A stretch of 50,189 nt of DNA, from contig JAIQGC010000044.1 in the NCBI GenBank assembly GCA_020072805.1, positions 1 through 50,189 of the forward strand. Reading direction: 5' to 3'. Under the pieces are notes generated by a model. That model was not told the DNA's origin. It saw only the letters and a list, made by a program, of their open reading frames with translations, and did no database searches. A program made the position numbers and the translations under genes. How positions within the stretch are numbered: the stretch's first letter is position 1; each line of letters opens with the position of its first letter. The DNA is from Terriglobia bacterium (GTDB taxonomy: Bacteria > Acidobacteriota > Terriglobia > Acidiferrales > UBA7541). This document shows positions 8,351 through 16,563 of the stretch, one piece after another.

Positions 8351-9314
8351 GATCTCCACCCGCTGGCTTGAAAAGCGCAAGCCCTACTGGTCCAGACTCG
8401 AACTCTTCGTTAACCGCTCCGCTCGCAGCGGCCCCTCTTCCCTCTCCCACCACGAACTTCAGGAACTCGGCCTTCTATATCGTCAAACCGCTTCCGACCT
8501 CGCCGTCGTCCGCGAAGACCCCACCAGCCGTCACGCCGCATTCTATCTGAACCAGCTCCTCGGCCGCGCCCATAATCTTATCTATATGGGCCATCGCCCG
8601 CGCTTCAATAGCCTCCTCCGTTTCTTCACCCACACCTACCCCCGCATCTTCCGCGAAACCCTTCCCCAAATCCTCCTGGCACTCGCCGTCTTCCTCCTCG
8701 CCGCCATCGCCTCCTGCGCCCTCACCCTCCGCGACCCCACCTTCGCTCACCGCATCCTCGGCCCGCAAATGATGGCCAAAATCGAACACCGCGAAATGTG
8801 GACCGATTCCATCCTCGCCATCAAACCCATGGCCGCCTCCGGCATCATGACCAACAACCTCGCCGTCACCTTCACCACCTTCGCCCTCGGCATCACTGCC
8901 GGCCTCGGCACCCTCTGGATGATGCTCGTCAACGGCATGCTCATCGGCGTCATCGGCGCCGCCACCTTCCAGTCCGGCATGGCCCTCCAACTCTGGAGCT
9001 TCGTCGCCCCTCACGGCGTCCTCGAACTTCCCGCCATTTTCATCGCCGGCGGCGCCGGCCTGGAAATCGCCCGCGGCCTCCTCTTCCCCGCCCTCCTCCC
9101 CCGCCGCGATTCCCTCGCCCAAGCCGGCGCCCGCGCCTCGCAACTCCTCCTCGGCGCCATCCCCATGCTCATCCTCGCCGGCCTAATCGAAGGCTTCCTC
9201 TCCCCCTCCGGCATCCCCGCCCCCCGAAAATTCCTCTTCGCCGCACTCCTCTTCGCCATGCTCCTCTCCTACCTCTTCTCCTCCCCCCGCCCCGCCCACC
9301 ACGCCACCAACTAA
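8349..9314 (+). CDS. SpoIIM (stage II sporulation protein M) family membrane protein
   Basis: A 321-residue integral membrane protein of the SpoIIM/DUF95 family, named after Bacillus SpoIIM but common in non-sporulating bacteria. The soluble N-terminal part (residues 1-90) includes the family-typical ELGLLYRQTASDLAVVRE and the AHNLIYMG motif. At least five transmembrane segments follow, with NNLAVTFTTFALGITAGLGT and a LPAIFIAGGAGLEIARGLL motif in the second half. The start ATG 8349 sits in the shared CATG with the divergent RDD gene; an upstream in-frame start at 8283 would be wholly inside the RDD gene. The pair probably works together in envelope biology, by association only. Confidence 0.87.
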   Translation: MISTRWLEKRKPYWSRLELFVNRSARSGPSSLSHHELQELGLLYRQTASDLAVVREDPTSRHAAFYLNQLLGRAHNLIYMGHRPRFNSLLRFFTHTYPRIFRETLPQILLALAVFLLAAIASCALTLRDPTFAHRILGPQMMAKIEHREMWTDSILAIKPMAASGIMTNNLAVTFTTFALGITAGLGTLWMMLVNGMLIGVIGAATFQSGMALQLWSFVAPHGVLELPAIFIAGGAGLEIARGLLFPALLPRRDSLAQAGARASQLLLGAIPMLILAGLIEGFLSPSGIPAPRKFLFAALLFAMLLSYLFSSPRPAHHATN

Positions 9315-9371
9315 CCCTCGCCCAAACACACCCGCAGCCTCCCCCCGGCGCACTCAGCCCACCCGCCAGGC

Positions 9372-9755
9372 TCACTCGCCTGTCAAAAATTTATATTGTT
9401 CCCTGCTCAGCGCAACCACCGACAACCGCCCCTGGCGCACCAGCGGCGAATCTCTAAAAACTTTCTCCGCCTTGATCTGTTCCAGCCCCACAGCCGCAAT
9501 CGCTCTTCCCGCTTTGATCCTGACCACCGGCCTCTTCGCATCCGTTGCGTCCACCGACACCACCACCGCCGTCCCCACCGCGCTCTTCCGCGCCCCCGTT
9601 TCGTAAATCACCAGCCGCGCCCCGGGAACCATCTCCCGCAGATTTTTCACCGCCGCCGGATTGGCCACTCCCTCCCACTCCGTCACGCCGTCGCGCAAAA
9701 GATCCGCGAAGGAATAGTCCGCCGGTTCGGTCTTCAGCAAGTAATCCGAAGCCAT
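9372..9755 (-). CDS. EVE domain protein (thymocyte nuclear protein 1-like)
   Basis: A 127-residue single-domain EVE protein. The domain belongs to the PUA-like fold and binds modified bases in nucleic acids. Typical motifs are YLLKTEPADYSFADL at the N-terminus, EWEGVANPAAVKNLREM, GARLVIYETGARKSAVGTA, and FRDSPLVRQGRLSVVALSREQ near the C-terminus (cf. LVRQGRLSV in the family). Length and motif order are complete. It is followed by an alpha/beta hydrolase gene upstream on the same strand (about 35 bp gap), which may be co-transcribed without functional connection. It converges with the SpoIIM-like gene. Confidence 0.9.
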   Translation of the reverse strand: MASDYLLKTEPADYSFADLLRDGVTEWEGVANPAAVKNLREMVPGARLVIYETGARKSAVGTAVVVSVDATDAKRPVVRIKAGRAIAAVGLEQIKAEKVFRDSPLVRQGRLSVVALSREQYKFLTGE

Positions 9756-9791
9756 CGTTCTCCCATCTTTCCGAACAAAAAACTCCTTCTT

Positions 9792-10499
9792 CTACTCCGC
9801 CGCCTTCATCAGCTCCCGGCTCAGCTCTTCCGGCAAATCCAGCATCGCGTCATGCCCGCAGGCCAGCTCCCGCGTCTTCCATCCCCGCGCCTTGGCCTTC
9901 TCGTAAAACTGCGGAAACGGCGAGGGCGCCCACCCGCTGGCCAGAAGATACGTAATGTTTTTGATCTCCTCGATTCCTCCACGCAGATCGAGCTTCTGCT
10001 GAAACGTCGCTAGCGGCTGCACCGTGCACTGCCGGTTCACCCAATCGCGGTCCCTCTCATTCACGTGAAAAACTTCGGCAGGAATCGGCGGCACTCTCCA
10101 GCCCTCTCCCGTTTCCCGCGCTTGGGCCACCTGCCCGTCGCGCATCTCCGCCGGAAGTGTGTCGTGCAGGCTCTGGCCCTTCTCCGGAAGGAAGGCATCC
10201 AGATACACCAGCGCCTTGATCTGCTCCGCAATGCGGTCGGCCGCCCCGCTCACCACGCATCCCGCATAGGAATGCCCGCACAGCACCACGTTGGAAAGCT
10301 CCTCCCAGTGAATCAGGTTCACCACGTCGGCGATGTGCGTCTCCAGATTCACCTGCGGCGACAACAAATGCGCGCGCTCCCCCACCCCCGTCAGCGTCGG
10401 CGTAAACACTTCATGCCCGCGCGCCTGCAAAATTCTCCGCACCCGCTTCCAGCACCAACTGCCGTGCCACGCTCCATGCACCAGCACAAAATTGCTCAT
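9792..10499 (-). CDS. Alpha/beta hydrolase (salicylate esterase/hydroxynitrile lyase-like)
   Basis: A 235-residue alpha/beta hydrolase, probably a cytoplasmic esterase. The oxyanion-hole motif HGAWHGSW is at residues 8-15, the nucleophile elbow is GHSYAG, and the catalytic His is in ACGHDAMLD near the C-terminus. The overall pattern (FVLVHGAWHGSWCWKRV, TLTGVGERAHL) fits the group of plant-methylesterase-like bacterial esterases. The substrate cannot be told. ATG 10499 has GAGGTGG just upstream; the GTG at 10502 is one codon earlier and less likely. It lies upstream of the EVE gene on the same strand. Confidence 0.87.
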   Translation of the reverse strand: MSNFVLVHGAWHGSWCWKRVRRILQARGHEVFTPTLTGVGERAHLLSPQVNLETHIADVVNLIHWEELSNVVLCGHSYAGCVVSGAADRIAEQIKALVYLDAFLPEKGQSLHDTLPAEMRDGQVAQARETGEGWRVPPIPAEVFHVNERDRDWVNRQCTVQPLATFQQKLDLRGGIEEIKNITYLLASGWAPSPFPQFYEKAKARGWKTRELACGHDAMLDLPEELSRELMKAAE

Positions 10500-10634
10500 C
10501 ACCCACCTCGCTCACTTCGCATCGCCGGAAAAATTCCCGTTCCCGCCCACACCTTCGGCGTTTGCGGAAAAGACACAATAACACGCCTGCCGCGCTCCGT
10601 TAAATTCGCAGGGAGGCGTCCGTTTCAGGTCGTT

Positions 10635-10664
10635 ATCCATCCTGCGATGGATTGCAGGATGGAT
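10635..10664. repeat. Inverted repeat downstream of the Kelch lipoprotein gene
   Basis: ATCCATCCTGC (10635-10645) and GCAGGATGGAT (10654-10664) form an 11-bp stem with an 8-nt loop, 60-90 bp beyond the Kelch lipoprotein stop codon. There is no T-tract on either side, so it is more likely an mRNA 3' stem than a classical terminator. Confidence 0.45.
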
Positions 10665-10724
10665 GGGGCTTGTGAATTGCTTTCGCGGAGTCCGCCTAAG
10701 CCGGCCGCAACTTTAGAATCTAGA

Positions 10725-12899
10725 TCAAGGGTAAGGCAAATAGCGCCACAGATCGTTGAGCTGGCCATTTCCATTTGTGCCGCCCGAATCGTAGCCTTCT
10801 CCGCCGAAGATCCAGAGCTGATCGTAGGGGTCCATCCAATAGGCGGGAGCCCAACGACCGCCTGGGTAGTCAATGACGTGTGGCCAGACTGTGGGGTTGG
10901 CCTGGATGCCATAGACGCCCGCCTGATTGACGGAACTGGGACCCTTCATCCAAGTCCACTGCCCTCCGCTGTATTGCCAGAGGTCGCTGAGAGAGCCGTT
11001 GGCGGTGGTATCGTAGCCTCGTCCGCCGAACAGCCATAGTCTTCCGGCAGGATCCGTCCACGCGGCGGAACTCCACCGTGCGCCGGGAACGTTGGTCGCG
11101 GCAGCGACGCCTAGCGTGCCGTAAACGCCAGTCTGATTGACACCGCTCGATCCGCTCACCCAGGTCCACTGTCCTCCGCTGTATTTCCACAAATCGTTGA
11201 AAGCGTTGGGCTGACCTGTCGGAGAGAGATTGTAACCGCCAAAAACCAAGAAATTACCTGCGCCGTCAATCCAGGAGATAGGAGCCTGGCGTCCGCCAGG
11301 AACATTGGAGGCCGCGGCTGTGCCCTGCGTGCCATAAACGCCGCTTTGATTAACGGTATTCGCACCACTCACCCAGGTCCACTGGCCACCGCTGAATTCC
11401 CAGAGGTCATTGAGCAAACCAGGGCTGGAGGTGACCGAGTCGAACCCATATCCGCCAAAGAGCCACAAAGTGCCCGCAGCATCGACTCGTGCTGTCGCAC
11501 CCCAGCGCCCTCCGGGCCAATTCGAGGCCGAGGCAACCCCTAAAGTGCCGTAAACGCCATTTTGATTGGCGCCTCCGTTAACATACGTCCAAGTATTTGT
11601 CGTGGTGTCGTAACTCCACAAATCGTTCATGAAATTCGTGCCCGCATCTTGACCGGCGAATAGCCAGAGCTTTCCTGCTGCATCGGTCCAACTGACGGAC
11701 CCCCATCGCGCAACGGGGTCCGTGGGAAGAGGCGTAGTCGGTCTCGTCTGCGTCCAGCCGGTGTTGAAGCCGGCAAGGTAGACTTGCGTGCCCGTGTACT
11801 TCCACATGTCATTCATTCTTACCGTATTTGCTGTCTTGACCGTATCCCAGCCATCGCCTCCAAACAGCCAGAGATTCCCGCTGAGGTCGGTCCAAGTTGC
11901 CGAGTATTTGCGTCCGCCTGGCGATCCGTTGTCTTGCGCCGTAGGCGACACGGTCCCGGAAACGGCCAACTGGTCGGCAGAGCTTGAACCGGCCATCCAT
12001 GTCCAATCATTGTGTCCGCAATCCACCAGAACGTCCGTGACATTGGCGAGGACTGTGCCCTGGAAGCCCCATATCACGCACCCCTGAGGCTGCGTGCCGG
12101 GCCCCACAAACATGCTGACATCGTAGGTGCTTTTATAGGCGATGGTGGTGGAAAACGTGAAAGGTCCGTTTCCGGAGAGGGGCAGGTTGTCGCCGCCGTT
12201 GTTCTGTATCACCATGCCCCCGCCATTGCCGAGTACACCAACGGTCTGACCGCCCACGGTGAAGAAGACAGCCGGGCAGGTGACTTGAACACTGGTGACG
12301 TTGGCGCTGGCCGTGCCGCTGCCGTTGGTGACAACGCAGGTTTGCGCCGGGCTGGTAGGCTGCGTCTTGACAATTACAGCGTAGGCGGCGCCGCTGGCGA
12401 GCAGGGTCGCAAACGTAAATGTGCCGTTGGCGGTGACCGTGAGGTCATCGCCGCCGTTGTCCTGCAACACCAGGCCCGTACCGGCCAGTCCGGAGACGGT
12501 GCCGCCAATAGATATCGTGCCGGACGTGCAGCTAACCACAATGGTGCCCACGTTCGCCGTGGCGGTGCCGGAACCGGCGGCGACCGAGCAGACCTGCGTG
12601 GGGTTGGTGGGTTGGATCAGGACCGTAACGCTGTATGCGGCGTTTACGGCAAGAAGAGTTTTAAAAGTGAAGGCGCCGTTCGCGTTAATGGTGAGGTTGT
12701 CTCCGCCGTTGTTCAGGAGCACCAATCCCGTGCCGGCCAATCCGGAGACGGTGCCGCCAATCGTGAGCGTGCCGGAGCCCGTACCGGAGCCCGTGCCGGA
12801 ACTTAAACTCGCGCTCTTGGGGGCACCGCTGCAGGCTGCCAGGAGAAGCGACATCATCAGTAGGGACAAGACAGAGGTGAGTTTCATGACCAGCTTCAT
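10725..12899 (-). CDS. Kelch-repeat lipoprotein with three N-terminal beta repeats
   Basis: A 724-residue secreted lipoprotein. The signal peptide ends in the lipobox LLAAC with Cys23. Three repeats of about 77-90 residues follow, each built on GGTVSGLAGTGLVL, NNGGDNLT, ANGxFTF and a Cys pair. These resemble short beta-sandwich modules common in Acidobacteriota and Myxococcota. From about residue 330 come roughly six Kelch-type units (WLFGGxGYD, LNDLW, WTWVSG, VNQxGVYGT, PGGR), likely forming a beta-propeller. Propellers of this kind bind glycans or proteins at the surface. ATG 12899 has CAGGAG 8-10 nt upstream; the open frame to 12953 lacks such a site. No enzyme active site is visible. Confidence 0.85.
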   Translation of the reverse strand: MKLVMKLTSVLSLLMMSLLLAACSGAPKSASLSSGTGSGTGSGTLTIGGTVSGLAGTGLVLLNNGGDNLTINANGAFTFKTLLAVNAAYSVTVLIQPTNPTQVCSVAAGSGTATANVGTIVVSCTSGTISIGGTVSGLAGTGLVLQDNGGDDLTVTANGTFTFATLLASGAAYAVIVKTQPTSPAQTCVVTNGSGTASANVTSVQVTCPAVFFTVGGQTVGVLGNGGGMVIQNNGGDNLPLSGNGPFTFSTTIAYKSTYDVSMFVGPGTQPQGCVIWGFQGTVLANVTDVLVDCGHNDWTWMAGSSSADQLAVSGTVSPTAQDNGSPGGRKYSATWTDLSGNLWLFGGDGWDTVKTANTVRMNDMWKYTGTQVYLAGFNTGWTQTRPTTPLPTDPVARWGSVSWTDAAGKLWLFAGQDAGTNFMNDLWSYDTTTNTWTYVNGGANQNGVYGTLGVASASNWPGGRWGATARVDAAGTLWLFGGYGFDSVTSSPGLLNDLWEFSGGQWTWVSGANTVNQSGVYGTQGTAAASNVPGGRQAPISWIDGAGNFLVFGGYNLSPTGQPNAFNDLWKYSGGQWTWVSGSSGVNQTGVYGTLGVAAATNVPGARWSSAAWTDPAGRLWLFGGRGYDTTANGSLSDLWQYSGGQWTWMKGPSSVNQAGVYGIQANPTVWPHVIDYPGGRWAPAYWMDPYDQLWIFGGEGYDSGGTNGNGQLNDLWRYLPYP

Positions 12900-13264
12900 G
12901 GTGATATGGCTCCTGACGATCTGGCGTCTTGGTGCCAGTGAATTGTGACGCATGGCAACACCTTCGCCTCTCCCGGCCGCGCTACGGCCTGGTTATGCGA
13001 ATCCGCAGCTGCTCCCGCGATGGCCCGAGCTGCGAAACGAACCGATATTCTATTGCATATCTCCGCTATGCGGTATTAGTGTATGAGCGTCGTACATTGT
13101 GCATCAATCTGTATTTATCGTGAGTGTGCCTATGTAATCAACAAGCCAGCGCGCAGGCTTTTGCGGCAGCCCGGGACGCGTAAATGGAGTTGGTGACGAG
13201 TTTAGGGATCGGAAGAGACGACTGCTCAACGTACCGGGAGAGGGGGTACTAAGGACAGTAAAGT
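12900..13264 (-). other. Long 5' leader and upstream region of the Kelch lipoprotein gene
   Basis: No gene is visible in these 365 bp. A sigma-70-like promoter at 13078-13107 implies a leader of about 170 nt before ATG 12899. The leader starts with a small stem (CCGC-TAT-GCGG near 13063-13073) and holds GC-rich self-complementary stretches nearer the start codon. I could not match it to a known riboswitch. Confidence 0.4.
13078..13107 (-). promoter_or_regulatory. Putative sigma-70 promoter of the Kelch lipoprotein gene
   Basis: On the minus strand, TTGATG (13107-13102), an 18-nt spacer and TACACT (13083-13078). Start of transcription would be near 13071. Confidence 0.45.
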
Positions 13265-13339
13265 TGGCTGGGAGGCCTGGACTCGAACCAGGATAGCCAG
13301 ATTCAGAGTCTGGAGTCCTACCGATTGGACGACCTCCCA
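13265..13339 (-). tRNA. tRNA-Gln (anticodon CUG), CCA encoded
   Basis: Read on the minus strand, a complete cloverleaf folds. The acceptor is TGGGAGG/CCTCCCA, the D stem GTCC/GGAC, the anticodon stem CCAGA/TCTGG around the loop CTCTGAA (anticodon CTG), and the T arm CCTGG-TTCGAGT-CCAGG. The discriminator base is G, and CCA is encoded at 13267-13265. The U1-A72 pair is typical of bacterial tRNA-Gln. It has its own promoter at 13405-13433. Confidence 0.95.
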
Positions 13340-13404
13340 GCGGGGAGGAAGAAAAGCGAATCGCGGCAGGACCGGCTGTCCCGGCGGCCACGATTCACAC
13401 TACT

Positions 13405-13433
13405 AATTTAAACGGGAAATCCGGAGCCGTCAA
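13405..13433 (-). promoter_or_regulatory. Sigma-70-type promoter of tRNA-Gln
   Basis: On the minus strand, TTGACG (13433-13428), a 17-nt spacer and TAAATT (13410-13405). Transcription would begin about 60 nt upstream of the mature tRNA. Confidence 0.6.
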
Positions 13434-13509
13434 CCTGGCTCCCGATGAAAAAGGCGAAAATCGAAATTCGAGAAAGGCTGGCGAGGGGAGAACGAGTTGC
13501 GCCCGGAGG

Positions 13510-14706
13510 CTATTCGCTCTTGCGGCTGGGCGGGGTCGCCCCGGCAGGTTCCCGGATAGGGGCCATGCGGTCCTTGCGGATTTCGAATTCGGTTTCGCCC
13601 CAGACGATGCGGTTGGAGGCAAAGCTCCACAGCCAGATAAAGAAATTGCCCGCGTCGCGCAGCGGCACAAGCCACAGCCTGCGCCGCAGCACTTCGTCGC
13701 CCACGACCCAGACGCCCACGACCCAGGCCTGGGTCAGGCGCAGAAGCAGATAAGCGCCCAGATAGCCAGCGGCGACGGCGCGGGTGGGAGCTACCAGCGC
13801 GGCGGCCACGGCCCAGGGTAAGCCGTGTGTGAACAGAAGACCGGCATAAGAAAGCGGGCGGCAGAGGCGCACAGTGCGCGCCCAGCGCACTTGATGGTCC
13901 ACATAGCCGCGGAAACTTTGCGCGGGATACATGGTCCAGACGGGTTCGCGGGAGAGAACGATGCGGCCGCCCTGGAGAAAAATGCGGTGGCCCAGTTCGT
14001 AGTCGTCCGAATGGAGATCGGCGATAGTTTCCAAGCCGCCGATGCGGACGATCCAGGATTTGGTGGTGACCATGGTGGCGCCGAGAGCGAAAGTGAGGCC
14101 TTCGAGCAGGCCGGCCATCAGAACGCCGGCGAAGAAGTCGGAAGCCGCGCCGACGGCTTCGAGTTCGGCGAAGAGGTTGCCCTGGGCGATGCCGCGGTAG
14201 AAGCAGGTGACCAGACCGGTGCGCGGATCGGCGAAGGGCGCCACCACTTCGCGCAGATAGCGCGGACCCACGCGCACGTCGCCGTCGCTGAGAACCAGAA
14301 TCTCGTGGCGGGCTTCGGGCACGATGCGGCAGAGATTGCTGATTTTGCGGTTGGCGCCCAGAGGCGCGGCACCGGAAAAGATTCGAATGCTTCGCTGGGG
14401 AAACTCCGCCTGCAGGCGCTCGATGAGCGGCACGGCGGGGTCGGTCATCTCGTTGACGACAAAGAGCAATTCGTAGTCCGGGTAGTCCTGGCGGCAAAAG
14501 CTTGAAAAATTTTCGTAGGAGGCGAAATCCACGCCGCGCACGGGCTTGAGCAGGCTCACCGGAGAAGTAAAATCCGGCAGCGTGCGCGCGCATTCGCGGC
14601 GGAAGAAGCGCCAGGCGGCCAGCGCGGAGAGAACGTAATAGGCGAGGGGGGCCAGCGCCGCGAGAAGCAGCCCGTACCGCAGGATGGATTGCAACAGAAC
14701 AGGCAA
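13510..14706 (-). CDS. HpnI-like GT2 glycosyltransferase (module 1)
   Basis: A 398-residue membrane-anchored family 2 glycosyltransferase of the ceramide glucosyltransferase/HpnI type. HpnI adds N-acetylglucosamine to bacteriohopanetetrol. An N-terminal transmembrane helix is followed by SLLKPVRGVDFASYENFSSF. The catalytic DxD is in LVLSDGDVRVGPRYL, the acceptor-side acid in DDYELGHRIF and the (Q/R)xxRW motif in HQVRWARTV. Two or three C-terminal helices follow. The start is TTG 14706, with GGAG close upstream. It is last in an apparent operon after the ArnT-like gene (30-bp gap) and the AsnB-type gene. It is a paralogue of the gene at 19782. The exact acceptor lipid is unproven. Confidence 0.85.
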   Translation of the reverse strand: MPVLLQSILRYGLLLAALAPLAYYVLSALAAWRFFRRECARTLPDFTSPVSLLKPVRGVDFASYENFSSFCRQDYPDYELLFVVNEMTDPAVPLIERLQAEFPQRSIRIFSGAAPLGANRKISNLCRIVPEARHEILVLSDGDVRVGPRYLREVVAPFADPRTGLVTCFYRGIAQGNLFAELEAVGAASDFFAGVLMAGLLEGLTFALGATMVTTKSWIVRIGGLETIADLHSDDYELGHRIFLQGGRIVLSREPVWTMYPAQSFRGYVDHQVRWARTVRLCRPLSYAGLLFTHGLPWAVAAALVAPTRAVAAGYLGAYLLLRLTQAWVVGVWVVGDEVLRRRLWLVPLRDAGNFFIWLWSFASNRIVWGETEFEIRKDRMAPIREPAGATPPSRKSE

Positions 14707-14736
14707 AGGACTCCGTCCGCGCGCCGTTTCACGCCG

Positions 14737-16563
14737 CTACTTGTTCGTGAAAAGAAACTTTCCGCCGCTGGCGGCGACCGAATGAAGATTTTCGGCGCCG
14801 ACCAGTTCCTTCAGATGCGCCAGCCGCGTTTCGTCGCTCAACACGTAGAAACGCTCGGCGCCCATCCACAGCGCTGCGAATTTCACGTCATCAATGAACA
14901 CGTTGGGGCTGCCCGGCGAATAAGAGCCGTATTCGAGATTGTTGCGGCGGCCGTTGAGCAGCAGCGCGGTGCGATTGGTATAGAAAAAGACGGAAGAGAA
15001 GCCGTAATACTCGTCATTGAGAATCAGACGCCCCTGCGGAGCGCGCAACAGGGCTTCGGCGAGGGGCCGCGAACCCATAAAGGGATCGAAAACAACGAGA
15101 GCGACGCGCGCGGCATGGAAAAAGAGAACCATCATCAGCGCGAAGGCCAGATAGACGCGCGGCACGGATAAACGCCACGCGGCCACCGCCCCCAGCAGCA
15201 TGGCCAGCCCGGCCAGCACGAGCGGAGTGCGCAAGTAGGCGAAGGAGTTCAGCGTGAGGTCGCCCATATGGCCGAGGGAAAGCGTGTAGGCATCGGGATG
15301 CTGTTCAAGGGCGCGGGAAATGTCGCCGGGAGCGGGCATGTGGCGGGTGAGAAAGAGAACGGCGGCGATCACGGCGGCCGCCGCGGCGGAAATCACGCCC
15401 ACGGCGCGCGAGCCGAAGCGCAGCCAGCGGCTTTCTCCGGCCATCACGCAGCCCAGCAGGAGCGCCAGCGCGGGATAGACGGGCATGGAATAGTATTCCT
15501 GCGTGGTGGAAAACGTGAAAAACGTCAGCAGGAATCCGCACCAGCACAGGGCCAGCAGGCGCGTGCGCCCGGCGCGGTCCACCGGCTTGTAGCCGAGCGC
15601 GGCGGCGCCGGGAAAAAACGCGGACCAGGGGAAGAGCCACAGCAGGTGAAAGAGCCAGAAGGCCGCGCGGGGCACGGTGTTGTAGTCGCGCGGATAGCGA
15701 AGATTGAGGAAGCGCAGGACGTGTTCGTTGATGAAATAAAACCAGAAGAAGCCGCGATATTCGCCGGGGCCGCTGTGCATGGTGAAATCGAAATAGGGCG
15801 GCATGCGCCGCATGGCCAGGATGTGCCAGGGAGCGGCGATGGCCAGCAGGAGGAGCAGTCCGGAGAAAACGTGCAGCCGCCGCCACAGGTCGCGCGAAAA
15901 AAGCTGCCGGGTTACCGCCAGATAGACAAAGATGCCGCCCACAGGAGTCACCAGCGCGATCAGGCCCTTGAGCAGCAGGCCCACGCCCAGGCACGCGGCC
16001 AGCGATGCGGCCCACCAGCGCGGATGCGGCTCCTCGGGGTCGGTGGCGCGCTGAAACGACCAGAAGGCCAGGCCGACGGTGAGGGTGATCATCACGTCGG
16101 GAATCTGGATGCGCGTGAACATGAACAGGCCGGTGCTGGTGGCGATGCACAGCCCGGCAAAAAATCCGGCGCGCTGCCCGAAGGCCCAGCGGCCGTAGCG
16201 GAAAGTCATCCAGGCCAGCAGGACGGCGGTGAGAGCGTTGGGGATGCGCGCGGCCCAGTCGTGCGCGCCGAAAATCCAAAAGCACAGGGCCATGATCCAG
16301 TAGTTCAGGGGAGATTTTTCGATGTAGGGAACACCATCAAGGTGGGCAATCACCCAGTCACCCGACTGGAGAAAGTTGCGGGCGATCTGCGCCTGCACGG
16401 CGTCCACATCGTCCATCAGGGAAGGCGGGGAAACCATGCAGCCGAAAAAGACGGCGGCGGCGAAGAGGACGACGATCAGGCCCGCGTGGCGGAAAAGCCC
16501 GTCAGACTCCGGCCCGCCGGCGGCGCCGCGCTGTCCGTTTGAATGTTCCACTGTTTGATCCAT
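14737..16563 (-). CDS. ArnT-like GT39/83 lipid-linked sugar transferase (module 1)
   Basis: A 608-residue polytopic glycosyltransferase of the PMT/ArnT class, which moves a sugar from a polyprenyl phosphate to a lipid or protein on the outer face of the inner membrane. After the first helix comes the acidic PPSLMDDVDAVQAQIARN loop (the catalytic Asp region). IEKSPLNYWIM corresponds to the K-x-PLxYW substrate loop. About eleven more helices and a soluble C-terminal domain follow. The start at ATG 16563 overlaps the AsnB-type gene by 88 bp. No start lies between the asnB stop and the first helix, so the overlap is real. It pairs with the following HpnI-like GT2, as in module 2. Confidence 0.83.
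   Translation of the reverse strand: MDQTVEHSNGQRGAAGGPESDGLFRHAGLIVVLFAAAVFFGCMVSPPSLMDDVDAVQAQIARNFLQSGDWVIAHLDGVPYIEKSPLNYWIMALCFWIFGAHDWAARIPNALTAVLLAWMTFRYGRWAFGQRAGFFAGLCIATSTGLFMFTRIQIPDVMITLTVGLAFWSFQRATDPEEPHPRWWAASLAACLGVGLLLKGLIALVTPVGGIFVYLAVTRQLFSRDLWRRLHVFSGLLLLLAIAAPWHILAMRRMPPYFDFTMHSGPGEYRGFFWFYFINEHVLRFLNLRYPRDYNTVPRAAFWLFHLLWLFPWSAFFPGAAALGYKPVDRAGRTRLLALCWCGFLLTFFTFSTTQEYYSMPVYPALALLLGCVMAGESRWLRFGSRAVGVISAAAAAVIAAVLFLTRHMPAPGDISRALEQHPDAYTLSLGHMGDLTLNSFAYLRTPLVLAGLAMLLGAVAAWRLSVPRVYLAFALMMVLFFHAARVALVVFDPFMGSRPLAEALLRAPQGRLILNDEYYGFSSVFFYTNRTALLLNGRRNNLEYGSYSPGSPNVFIDDVKFAALWMGAERFYVLSDETRLAHLKELVGAENLHSVAASGGKFLFTNK

Noticed and set aside
12900-13071. Cyclic-di-GMP (GEMM-I) riboswitch in the Kelch leader
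   Set aside because: The conserved GGCAAA, GACGCAAAGC and tetraloop-receptor parts could not be aligned; similarity is limited to a few GC-rich words.
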